Assembly (NCBI RefSeq): GCF_024129865.1 | Contig: NZ_JAMYFE010000004.1 | Coordinates: 1 to 43,721 of the forward strand | Direction: 5' to 3' | Length of the DNA stretch: 43,721 bases | Source: Stieleria tagensis | Lineage (GTDB): Bacteria > Planctomycetota > Planctomycetia > Pirellulales > Pirellulaceae | Shown: in pieces, positions 37,812 through 43,721 of the stretch | Layout: every line of letters starts with the position of its first letter | How positions within the stretch are numbered: the first letter of the stretch is position 1 | Program-made: the position numbers and the translations under genes | Notes under the pieces: generated by a model | What the model was told of the DNA's origin: nothing | Database searches by the model: none | What the model saw: the letters and a program-made list of their open reading frames with translations, nothing else

Positions 37812-40340
37812 TTAGTAGTCGACTTCGACACCAAAGTACGGTGAAAAACCGGGCGATTTAACGACGGTGTCAATGAATTGACCGTTGGCTGGTAACCGCA
37901 GGTTCAGGTGTTCATAGTAGTCGCGGTTAAAGATGTTTTCGGCACCCATCACGATGTTGACGCGATCGGTCGGGCTATAGTAGCCGCGGATGTAACTGGT
38001 GACGAATCCCGGCGTCTCCGTCTCCAATTGGGTGACCGATGGCGATGATCCGGTGGTGCGGTAGGTTCCTAAGCGATCTTGATTGTCGACGGCTCGCAAA
38101 CCCCACTCCACCGCCCATCTGTTTTGCGGACTCGTGTCCAACAGACGCAATCCCCATCGAGCTTCCAACGGAGTGATTCCGCCCAGCGGTTGGTCGATTT
38201 CCCGGTCACGCCCCTCCAGATAGGCCAGGCTGGCAAATGTTTGCCAACGACGTGACAAGTCGGCTTCGGCGTAATACTCCAGTCCGGTCAGCGTTGCGAA
38301 ATCCGTGTTGATCGAATTCAGAATTCGAGATCCGGTCGGGTCGTCGATTTCGTCGACAGTGTAAGTCACATAGTCAATGATCCAACTATGGAAGCCACTC
38401 AATCGTGTCCGCACATATTCGCTTTCCATGCTCACCTGTGCATCGACCTGCCAGTTGCGTTCTTTGCTCAACGATGGATTGCCGATCAGCCGGCTAAACC
38501 CGTTTTGGATGATCGCCAAGTACAACCCGTCACTGTAACGCTGCTCCAAATTGGGCAGCCGCTCGGCATAGCCGGCACCCAAGCGCGCCGACCAACCCGG
38601 TGCCAGATCAATGTCATTGGTCAGAAAGAACGATGTCAAAACATCGGAGACGTCTAAATCCTGGTTGATCGCACCGGTTCCAGCATCGCGGAAGTTGGAA
38701 TTGGCGCCGACGTCATTTGGGTTCGCCTGCGAATGGGCAAACGCGATCCGCGCCCCGACAGCGGTTTGGATGTAATCACGTGTGGCGAACGAATACTCGG
38801 TGTACAATCCCGGTTCGATCACTTCGGCCGTCGGCAACCCGGTGGTAAACGTCCCCATCGGCATTCCACTGGAATTCAGGAATCCGTTCAGATCATAGAA
38901 TTCGTTGATGTCCTGACGGACATAGCGAATGTCGGTTCCCATCCCAAACGTCGTGTCGCGATCGATTTCTTGAGTCATGCCGGCACGCATCCCGGTGCTC
39001 AATAGATCGCCGTTGACGGAGCCAAAAAAGGGACGGCTGGGATCAAAACCAGGACCAGATCCGGGACCGTTGGGCGGTCGAAATTGTCCTGCCAATGCTT
39101 GGTCGACCCGTTGCAAGACAGGGAAATCGGCACGACGTTTACTGCCGTTGGATGTGTCGCCGTCGAATTTGGTGAAATTCAGCCAACTGTCAACGCGATA
39201 GGCAAACCCGGTGCAATCATCACGGTGGATCAGGCTGTGGTTTAATCCATCGCTTTTCAATCCGTCGACGTCAAAGAACTGCCCCGCGTATTCCGTATTG
39301 CCTTCGTCAATGTGCATGTAACGCAGTTCACTACGGGTCGTTTCGTCGATGTCATAACCGATGCCGGAAAACAAATTGAATGCGTCATAGCTGGACGGGA
39401 CCAGTAGCCCGTCACCGCTTTCATAATCGCTGCCCTTGCGATAGCCGACATTGGCGAAGTAGCCCATACTTTCGCCGCCGCCATAGACCGTGGCGGTGTT
39501 GTAAGTTTGGCCGCCGTTGGCTCGCACGTTTGTGCCAACACGCACATGGTTTTCCCAGCCGTCTTCGTAGCGTGGGGCGGGGATCGTGTCGACGTTTAAA
39601 AATGCAAATCCACTGCCGTAGCGTACCGTGTAAGGACCTCCGTAAACCTGGACGTTCCCGATCAGTGCTTTGTCGATCTTGGAAAACACGCCGTCCAAAT
39701 CGCTGCGCACCGGAAACTGGTACGAACCATCAAGTGAGGCATAGATCTGCCCGGTATAAAAACCCCGGATGCGTGGATCAAATCCCAGCGGACTGCGGCG
39801 TCGAGCGCGAATTTTTTGCGTGCTCGCATTGTCCACCAACGTTTCAGCCGCATCTGGTGTGGGCGTCAGATGGAAAGTGCCTGAGGTGATGATGTCGACC
39901 GCCGGTGCCTCGCTGAGTGCGACCGCGCTGGTACCCTGAACCGCTTCGAGTTCGTCGACAAAGCTGGCCGAATCGACCAACGATCCGGTGTCCCCGCCCA
40001 ACTGCGGTTTGCTAATCAGACTCCAATCGGAAAAGCCATAGTTGTCCGGAATCTGACTCAATTGAAACGATTCAAATCCCTGTGTCGGACCGCTGTCGAC
40101 CGGCTGAATGCCTTGATCACCGATGTCCTCGGGGGCACTGCCACCCAGTAGGTTGTCTTCTTCGAATTGCACCGGAGACACGCTGCGCATGGACCATCGT
40201 TCGGCGATCCGCAACAGGCGAAACTCTGGCTCGGCCGCAGCCGTCTCCTGCTGATCGGATTCCTGCGCAGCGGCCTGCCCAACCAGACTGGCTGTGAGTG
40301 TGGCAACAGCGAAAAAACAGTTTAGCCTGATCCGGAACAT
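37812..40340 (-). CDS. TonB-dependent outer membrane receptor
   Basis: 842 residues with a signal peptide (RLNCFFAVATLTASLVGQAAA). Residues about 28-145 are an unrecognised acidic, low-complexity extension. The plug follows (about 150-260; RIRGFYTGQIYASLDG, VYGGPYTVRYGSGFAFLNVDTI). After residue 270 come alternating amphipathic strands rich in aromatic residues, ending in FGVEVDY with a terminal Tyr, the usual outer membrane barrel insertion signal. Turns such as YMHIDEGNTEYAGQFFDVDGL fit the 22-strand TonB-dependent receptor barrel. Such receptors import siderophores, cobalamin, metals or glycans using TonB energy. The substrate is not evident, and no tonB/exbBD or periplasmic partner lies in the window. 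It has an upstream noncoding region of about 560 bp. Confidence 0.9.
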   Translation of the reverse strand: MFRIRLNCFFAVATLTASLVGQAAAQESDQQETAAAEPEFRLLRIAERWSMRSVSPVQFEEDNLLGGSAPEDIGDQGIQPVDSGPTQGFESFQLSQIPDNYGFSDWSLISKPQLGGDTGSLVDSASFVDELEAVQGTSAVALSEAPAVDIITSGTFHLTPTPDAAETLVDNASTQKIRARRRSPLGFDPRIRGFYTGQIYASLDGSYQFPVRSDLDGVFSKIDKALIGNVQVYGGPYTVRYGSGFAFLNVDTIPAPRYEDGWENHVRVGTNVRANGGQTYNTATVYGGGESMGYFANVGYRKGSDYESGDGLLVPSSYDAFNLFSGIGYDIDETTRSELRYMHIDEGNTEYAGQFFDVDGLKSDGLNHSLIHRDDCTGFAYRVDSWLNFTKFDGDTSNGSKRRADFPVLQRVDQALAGQFRPPNGPGSGPGFDPSRPFFGSVNGDLLSTGMRAGMTQEIDRDTTFGMGTDIRYVRQDINEFYDLNGFLNSSGMPMGTFTTGLPTAEVIEPGLYTEYSFATRDYIQTAVGARIAFAHSQANPNDVGANSNFRDAGTGAINQDLDVSDVLTSFFLTNDIDLAPGWSARLGAGYAERLPNLEQRYSDGLYLAIIQNGFSRLIGNPSLSKERNWQVDAQVSMESEYVRTRLSGFHSWIIDYVTYTVDEIDDPTGSRILNSINTDFATLTGLEYYAEADLSRRWQTFASLAYLEGRDREIDQPLGGITPLEARWGLRLLDTSPQNRWAVEWGLRAVDNQDRLGTYRTTGSSPSVTQLETETPGFVTSYIRGYYSPTDRVNIVMGAENIFNRDYYEHLNLRLPANGQFIDTVVKSPGFSPYFGVEVDY

Positions 40341-40381
40341 CCTTATTCCCTATTGGCTCTCGGCAACGCATGCACTGAGAC

Positions 40382-40417
40382 GGGTGGCAGATTGATCGTC
40401 CTTGAAAATCGCTACCC
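40382..40417 (-). other. Stem-loop in the TonB receptor leader
   Basis: The arms GGGTGGCAGATT (40382-40393 region) and AATCGCTACCC (40407-40417) pair with two single-base bulges around a loop of about 13 bases. It lies 40-80 bases upstream of the receptor ATG on the minus strand. It could be a regulatory leader element, but it does not match a riboswitch family that I recognise. Confidence 0.35.
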
Positions 40418-40667
40418 CTAGCTATCAGAAGGTGATCGGCATCCCCCACCGCTGGCGAACAGGAATCCTTCGGAATCCCTCTCATTTCACTGATCCGCGC
40501 TGCCGCTGCAAACCGTCATCCCCGACAACCCTCCCGCTGGTTTGCAAGCATTCGCTCAAGACACAAGATCGAACATGCATTGTTCGATTGCGTCACCCCC
40601 ACTGTCCCATCCCACCTCGGCTCGTCCTAGAGAGTTGCAATCAAAACGGCACCTCCAGAATCCACCC

Positions 40668-40879
40668 CCTATTCTCACCAATTCGCTGGCGAACCGTCGC
40701 CAGACGCAAAAAAATTGACCCGCCGCCCACAACCGGTGAGAATAGGGTTCCGCTACAATCTCACTGACCGGTGAGAATAGGTCACGCGACCGGTGAGAAT
40801 AGGTCACGACAACCGGGCAACCACCCGGCCAACCGAAGGTGCAATCAGTGAGAATACGTCTCGGCACCCTATTCTCACC
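40668..40879. repeat. Cluster of six GGTGAGAATAGG repeats in both orientations
   Basis: Exact forward copies lie at 40735-40746, 40770-40781 and 40792-40803. A two-mismatch forward copy lies at 40847-40858. Exact reverse-complement copies lie at 40668-40679 and 40868-40879. The second and third forward copies form a 22-bp tandem unit extended on both sides (GACCGGTGAGAATAGGTCACG, read as ACC and TCACG flanks). The forward copy at 40847 and the inverted copy at 40868 can pair as a hairpin. The cluster ends 22 bp before the first cassette boundary. Confidence 0.85.
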
Positions 40880-40901
40880 CGCCCGACCGCCAATAAATAA
40901 G

Positions 40902-41558
40902 TTACGAGTAATAGACTCAGCCGGAGTAGCGGATGGATTGCGGCAGTCACTGGCTGATGGTTTGCTTGATGGCTCCGTCCTTCGCTCGCGGCCTGAACGA
41001 CTCAGCTTCACACTCACACGAGTTGCGTATGCCAACGCTCGACTGCTGGGGATGGAGACGGCTATTGTGTGCGGGCGCCTTTTAAAATTTCAATCGCGGC
41101 GACGACCAGCCGAACCGCTGGCGACTTGCTCTGGAAACGCAGATTGATTGTCGCCAACGCTTCGACTCGTCATCGCCTTTCGTGGACTGCGGGCGTGACC
41201 GCCCAGTGGTCGGCACGGGGCTTGCCATTTCAACTCAATCGATTGACCTGATTCGAAGCGACGGGATCGCCGTCGACTGCGCGATGACACTTCCTGGATG
41301 GCCTTGTCGCCGGCGATCCCCACGCTTCTATCACCGCTTCGCCCCGTGCTTGAACCAACACCCGCTGGGACCGAATCAACACTCGTACAATGCTCGAAGT
41401 TGCTTTGGCGATTCGCAGTGGTTAACTTGAGATCCGCATCTCAACTAACTTCCAACATCGGCCAAGACGGCTCGTAACCAAGGGATGTAACGGATCGGCG
41501 GAATCCGGTCTGGAACTGTGATCCAAGTCTTTCACCGCCGACTCGTTAATCCTGATCG
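40902..41558 (+). other. Cassette 1, no convincing gene
   Basis: A 657-bp cassette by its boundaries (TTACGA at the left, TCGTAAC at 41472-41478 near the right). The longest complete plus-strand frame inside it (41182-41430, 82 codons, GTG start) has an Arg/Pro/Cys-rich composition without family resemblance, and other frames are worse. It may be a noncoding cassette or a decayed one. A near-perfect inverted repeat at 41421-41449 precedes the attC-like site. Confidence 0.55.
41421..41449 (+). terminator. Inverted repeat at the end of cassette 1
   Basis: TTGAGAT (41427-41433) and ATCTCAA (41438-41444) pair exactly around a CCGC loop. The outer bases GTT and AAC also pair across two mismatches. 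It could stop transcription before the next cassette. There is no T tract. Confidence 0.4.
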
Positions 41559-41564
41559 TTCCCC
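41472..41564 (+). other. attC-like site A
   Basis: 93 bp. R'' is TCGTAAC (41472-41478) and R' is GTTCCCC (41558-41564). The inner arms read GGAT-G-TAACG..TCGGCGG and, as reverse complement of the other arm, GGAT-TAACG..TCGGCGG, leaving one unpaired G and a two-base mismatch. R'' matches the left end of cassette 1 exactly. Confidence 0.8.
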
Positions 41565-41584
41565 TACAAGCCTTCTGTACAAAC

Positions 41585-42040
41585 ATGGTGGACGACCTTC
41601 CTACTGAACCGCCGGATCGATATGTGACACCTGAGGCGCGACGAAGGTTTGATGCGGAATTTGGGTTCTCGCCGGACCTTTCTCTGTACGACTGGGAGAT
41701 TGAACTCGCAGATGGATCTCGGGTGCGAGAATTCCTCGACGCGTATCTCACCAGCGATTTGGACGATGATGAGCGATTCGCGCTGATGTCATTGATTGTG
41801 GCCTCTGCCGATCACGCATTCGAAGATCGGCAACTGAATGATGAGGAATGGCAGGCGATATTCAACGAACTGGTTGCTGACGCCCCAATTCACGCGAGCA
41901 TGATTTACTATTGGTGCTGTGCGGACGCAGAGTTCGAAGGCGAATGCTTCACGTTGACGTCTCGCATGCGAGCGGTGTGGAATTTGGCATTTGGCGACCA
42001 CAATACAATGCCCGCGATGCCGGAAGAAGGGGAACCATGA
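41585..42040 (+). CDS. Cassette 2 protein, acidic, unknown function
   Basis: 151 residues, starting at an ATG 26 bases after the cassette boundary and with no clear ribosome binding site, which is common for cassette genes. The protein is acidic and appears helical in its middle (DDDERFALMSLIVASADHAFEDRQLNDEEWQAIFNELVAD). It has no signal peptide or membrane segment. I do not recognise the family. The opening (PPDRYVTPEARRRFDAEFGF) and a Cys pair (YYWCCADAEFEGE) are the most distinctive parts. The last codons and the TGA lie inside attC-like site B, so the reading frame runs into R''. A small soluble partner or immunity-type protein is possible, but nothing in the sequence proves it. Confidence 0.65.
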   Translation: MVDDLPTEPPDRYVTPEARRRFDAEFGFSPDLSLYDWEIELADGSRVREFLDAYLTSDLDDDERFALMSLIVASADHAFEDRQLNDEEWQAIFNELVADAPIHASMIYYWCCADAEFEGECFTLTSRMRAVWNLAFGDHNTMPAMPEEGEP

Positions 42041-42121
42041 ATTGCACGGGAGGACGGGAGTCGTGTTTAATGGTCTGCTCGCAAGTCTTTCGCCCGTCCC
42101 CCGTGAATTCTGCCGTTCCCC
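42029..42121 (+). other. attC-like site B
   Basis: 93 bp. R'' is GGGGAAC (42029-42035) and R' is GTTCCCC (42115-42121). The arms pair as AATT-(G)-CACGGG-(A)-GGACGGG against AATT-CACGGG-GGACGGG, leaving one unpaired G and one unpaired A on the same arm. R'' is the exact complement of the R' in site A, as expected for cassette 2. Confidence 0.88.
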
Positions 42122-42137
42122 GAAAGTTGATGCTTGA

Positions 42138-42539
42138 ATGCGATGGAACATCGAACGAATCGCTGACATCCTTCGTGCAACCGAAGAACCGTATGCGGAT
42201 GTAGAGCAACCGCCTGTTTGCCATCGCCTGTACTTTCGCGATGCACGATTGAAGTACGTGCTCAACCTCATGCCTGATACGCTTTGCGTATTCCTCGCCG
42301 CCGACCCGGATGACCCCGAGCAGGGGTGTCCAATGCTCGAATATGGATTCACGTGCACTGACATCGAGATTGGACCGAGCGCATACGGCGAAAATGAAAC
42401 CGCAATTCGGTTCTATGAACACCGCGACACATTTGGTGGGTTGCGGCTAACATTCACGCCGCGGCAAGACAAAAATTGGTACATTTGGGCCAACGTCGGT
42501 GGCGATCACGCTGGCGACGGCACTTACCGAATACGATAG
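42138..42539 (+). CDS. Cassette 3 protein, unknown function
   Basis: 133 residues. The ATG is 22 bases after the cassette boundary, with GAAAG about 10 bases upstream as a weak ribosome binding site. The sequence is mixed alpha/beta: a helix (MRWNIERIADILRATE), then strands (RLKYVLNLMPDTLCVFLAA, AIRFYEHRDTFGGLRLTFTP, WYIWANVGGDHAGDGTYRI). It has no signal peptide or membrane segment, so it is probably cytoplasmic. I do not recognise a family. The compact size and strand pattern are reminiscent of small immunity or SMI1/KNR4-like proteins, but no diagnostic motif is present. The stop at 42537-42539 precedes site C by eight bases. Confidence 0.65.
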   Translation: MRWNIERIADILRATEEPYADVEQPPVCHRLYFRDARLKYVLNLMPDTLCVFLAADPDDPEQGCPMLEYGFTCTDIEIGPSAYGENETAIRFYEHRDTFGGLRLTFTPRQDKNWYIWANVGGDHAGDGTYRIR

Positions 42540-42547
42540 GGAATCGC

Positions 42548-42640
42548 GGGGAACCATCGAATGTAACGGACGGGCGGACTCATGTCGGTTTGGCCATCGC
42601 AATGGCATTCGCCGCCCGCCGTTAATTCGTAGCGTTCGCC
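42548..42640 (+). other. attC-like site C
   Basis: 93 bp. R'' is GGGGAAC (42548-42554) and R' is GTTCGCC (42634-42640). The arms pair as GAAT-(G)-TAACGG-(A)-CGGGCGG against GAAT-TAACGG-CGGGCGG, so the unpaired G and A sit exactly as in site B. R'' complements the R' of site B. Confidence 0.9.
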
Positions 42641-42664
42641 GACAGATGTGATCCGCGATTTCTT

Positions 42665-43105
42665 ATGAATCTTCGCCGCGTCTTCAAGTACCGACTCAAG
42701 ACGCTCCTCATCATTGTAACGCTAATTGCGTTGTCGTTGGCTGCATACATCTACTCGGATGCAATACCAGGAACGTATCATAAAAACGAACACGGGTTTC
42801 CACGTGGCACCGGCGTCGCAGAGTACCGCTACGCCAATGGGTCACTGATGATTCGCGAATGGTACTTCCGTGGATTGATCTACCGGTCGACTTGGTTCAC
42901 ACCTGAAGGCAAGGAGCTTGCGACCGAAACCTACGACAAGGCGACTGGTGGCGTTGGCTATTACCTGCGGCAAAATGGGACCATCCGCAGTAAATACACG
43001 TATGAATACATGCCTGAATTACACATCTACGGCAACGCTGGCAATCCTATATACTGCGATGCCAATGGTACTCCCGTTCCCGACGCCACTGAGCCGATTG
43101 ACTGA
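42665..43105 (+). CDS. Cassette 4 protein, membrane-anchored with MORN_2/YwqK-like repeats
   Basis: 146 residues, with an ATG 30 bases after the boundary. Residues 9-30 form one membrane helix preceded by RVFKYRLKTLL, an N-terminal pattern I associate with planctomycete inner-membrane proteins. This suggests the cassette was acquired or formed within this phylum. The rest contains repeated Y-x-NG-x-L/T-x-x-x-x-Y units (EYRYANGSLMIREWYFRG, STWFTPEGKELATETY, YYLRQNGTIRSKYTYEY), loosely like the MORN_2 repeats of YwqK-type proteins. Those are sometimes annotated as antitoxin components, so the annotation should be treated with care. It would be exposed outside the inner membrane. The gene ends 11 bases before site D. 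Confidence 0.65.
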   Translation: MNLRRVFKYRLKTLLIIVTLIALSLAAYIYSDAIPGTYHKNEHGFPRGTGVAEYRYANGSLMIREWYFRGLIYRSTWFTPEGKELATETYDKATGGVGYYLRQNGTIRSKYTYEYMPELHIYGNAGNPIYCDANGTPVPDATEPID

Positions 43106-43116
43106 CCACAAAGAGC

Positions 43117-43206
43117 GGCGAACCATGGGTTGCAGCGGAGGCCGCGAGCTGACGTTTTTGAAGTGGTGAGTCGTTCGCGCGGCCCCGCTGAACCCTGCCG
43201 TTCTGC
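43117..43206 (+). other. attC-like site D
   Basis: 90 bp. R'' is GGCGAAC (43117-43123) and R' is GTTCTGC (43200-43206). The arms pair as GGGTT-(G)-CAGCGG-(A)-GGCCGCG against GGGTT-CAGCGG-GGCCGCG, again leaving an unpaired G and A at the same places. R'' complements the R' of site C. Confidence 0.9.
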
Positions 43207-43210
43207 TCAA

Positions 43211-43600
43211 ATGAATTTTCTCGATCGACTATCTGTCTGGCTGGCGAGTAGCTTCTCTGATTCAGACACTGCAGCGATACGCGGTTACTCATTCAATCTG
43301 GTCGAGAATGCCGGCCAGTTTACGGTAGAACTGATTGGCGCTCCGACATTTGACGAATCCGACTCTGATTGGGCTTGTGACGAGATGTTTGTGGGTTCTC
43401 CGCGTTCGATCCCAATCCCAGAGGCAGTGCACGAGGGTAAATGGGAATCGTGTCAGGAAAACATGAGCACCATACTTCGTGATTTCCTCGAATTCGGCGA
43501 TGAAACTGCTCGGATTTTGAAACGTGCCGATGCAGTTGCGGTAGGGTTTGTGGACGGCGAACTTGCCGTGGTATACAGAGCAGAACCAATAAGAATTTGA
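43211..43600 (+). CDS. Cassette 5 protein, unknown function
   Basis: 129 residues from the ATG at 43211, only 10 bases after the cassette boundary. The upstream in-frame TTG at 43130 is not used here because it lies inside site D and in the previous cassette. The protein is acidic with mixed alpha/beta composition: YSFNLVENAGQFTVELIGAP, then SIPIPEAVHEGKWESCQEN, a helix (MSTILRDFLEFGDETARILK) and a final pair of strands (ADAVAVGFVDGELAVVYR). No signal peptide or membrane segment is seen and the family is not recognised. Its size and strand-helix-strand pattern would fit a small immunity-type protein, which is a guess. The TGA lies inside site E. Confidence 0.65.
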   Translation: MNFLDRLSVWLASSFSDSDTAAIRGYSFNLVENAGQFTVELIGAPTFDESDSDWACDEMFVGSPRSIPIPEAVHEGKWESCQENMSTILRDFLEFGDETARILKRADAVAVGFVDGELAVVYRAEPIRI

Positions 43601-43639
43601 CATCGCGTGAAAGCACGGCGGTGTTGGCATTGGTTCTCT
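43580..43639 (+). other. attC-like site E (short form)
   Basis: 60 bp. R'' is GCAGAAC (43580-43586), the exact complement of the R' in site D. R' is GTTCTCT (43633-43639). The outer arms AGAACCAAT and ATTGGTTCT pair perfectly. The inner arms ACATCGCGTG and CACGGCGGTGT pair with one extra G, around an AAAG loop. This site is shorter than A-D and has a different arm sequence. Confidence 0.7.
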
Positions 43640-43721
43640 ATCGATCCTGAAGAGGGGCTGGCTATTTGAGCGGACGAGCCGATGCTCAAATTCTCTGTTC
43701 AACCAATAAGAATTTGACATC
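43584..43721 (+). repeat. 21-bp direct repeat at the right edge
   Basis: A 21-bp sequence starting AACCAATAAGAATTT occurs at 43584-43604 (left arm of site E) and again exactly at 43701-43721, where the window ends. The second copy is probably the start of another attC-like site. A TTTGAGC/GCTCAAA hairpin (43664-43689 region) lies between them. Confidence 0.75.

Larger units (their letters stand above)
40341..40901. other. Noncoding region between TonB receptor and cassette array
   Basis: About 560 bp with no convincing gene on either strand. The left part should hold the leader and promoter of the minus-strand receptor gene, with a stem-loop at 40382-40417. The right part (40668-40879) holds the GGTGAGAATAGG repeat cluster. 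The region ends at the GTTACGA that starts the first cassette. Confidence 0.6.
40902..43721 (+). mobile_element. Integron-type gene cassette array without integrase (CALIN-like), truncated by window edge
   Basis: Five consecutive cassettes are bounded by G/TT cut points at 40901/2, 41558/9, 42115/6, 42634/5, 43200/1 and 43633/4. Cassette lengths are 657, 557, 519, 566 and 433 bp. In each, the 7-mer beginning at the 5' cut (GTTACGA, GTTCCCC, GTTCCCC, GTTCGCC, GTTCTGC) is the exact reverse complement of the R''-like 7-mer in the site at its 3' end (TCGTAAC, GGGGAAC, GGGGAAC, GGCGAAC, GCAGAAC). This is what integron cassettes show, because each attC is split on integration. All ORFs point the same way and start 10-30 bases after the boundary. 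No tyrosine recombinase is in the window. Confidence 0.85.

Noticed and set aside
40341-40560. Cobalamin riboswitch upstream of the TonB receptor
   Set aside because: I looked for the GCCACTG box and the other conserved cobalamin segments on the minus strand and could not find them in order; only a plain stem-loop is supported.
40668-40879. CRISPR array from the GGTGAGAATAGG repeats
   Set aside because: The repeat is only 12 bp, occurs in both orientations and spacing varies from about 10 to 55 bases; no cas genes.
40839-41147. 102-codon plus-strand frame crossing the left array boundary
   Set aside because: It begins inside the repeat cluster, crosses the cassette junction at 40901/2 and has no recognisable protein features.
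40901-43721. Integron integrase gene
   Set aside because: No tyrosine-recombinase motif is visible in any frame of the window; the array may be integrase-less or the gene lies beyond the right edge.
1-43721. tRNA and rRNA genes
   Set aside because: No cloverleaf-like stretch with a conserved T-arm motif and no rRNA-like sequence was noticed on reading; a tRNAscan run was not possible.

Overview
The window looks like a piece of a Planctomycetota chromosome, most likely a Pirellulaceae/Rhodopirellula-type marine bacterium. By eye the GC content is moderate to high. The protein families point the same way: a PVC-type membrane dehydrogenase with HEAT repeats and a C-terminal haem domain, DUF1080 and ThuA proteins, a sialate O-acetylesterase, giant membrane-anchored caspase-like/VWA proteins, and a small inner-membrane protein with an RLKTLLI-type N terminus. 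No rRNA, tRNA, CRISPR array, IS element or recombinase gene was found. All similarities are judged by reading motifs; no database search was run.

Layout, left to right. Positions 1-5340 hold a HEAT-repeat protein, a DNase I-fold phosphodiesterase, a secreted Ig/beta-propeller protein and a membrane-anchored protein of unknown function, all on +. At 5391-5597 (-) is a cold-shock protein. At 6021-11070 (+) a very large MscK-like mechanosensitive channel and an MgtE-type Mg2+ transporter lie 4 bp apart. Positions 11138-19630 form a signalling block: a 1746-residue CheB-CheR-PAS-histidine kinase-receiver fusion (-), a small tail-anchored protein (-), a DUF2383 protein (+), a sigma-54-dependent response regulator (+) and an overlapping Hpt protein (+). 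The kinase, its receiver, the Hpt protein and the NtrC-type regulator together could form a full phosphorelay. A sigma-54-like element lies inside the block.

Positions 19939-28282 hold a lipoprotein, a sialate O-acetylesterase and a three-gene minus-strand cluster (DUF1080; DUF1080-ThuA; PVC dehydrogenase) of the type used for polysaccharide breakdown. Positions 28438-30925 hold an exact-consensus sigma-54 promoter, then a RimK-like ATP-grasp ligase fused to an RCK_C domain, then an AstE/aspartoacylase-family deacylase. Next come an ATP/ADP-translocase-like transporter (-), a 1683-residue caspase-like/VWA protein that lacks the catalytic cysteine (+), and a TonB-dependent receptor (-).

The most interesting region is 40901 to the right edge. 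It reads as an integron-type gene cassette array without an integrase in the window. Five attC-like sites of 60-93 bp separate short ORFs that all point the same way. In all five complete cassettes the 7-mer at the 5' end is the exact reverse complement of the R''-like 7-mer near the 3' end, which is what is expected if each cassette was once a circle carrying its own attC. Four of the sites also share stem-loop arms with an unpaired G at the same place. The cassette proteins are not recognised. Just left of the array is an unusual cluster of six copies of the 12-mer GGTGAGAATAGG in both orientations.
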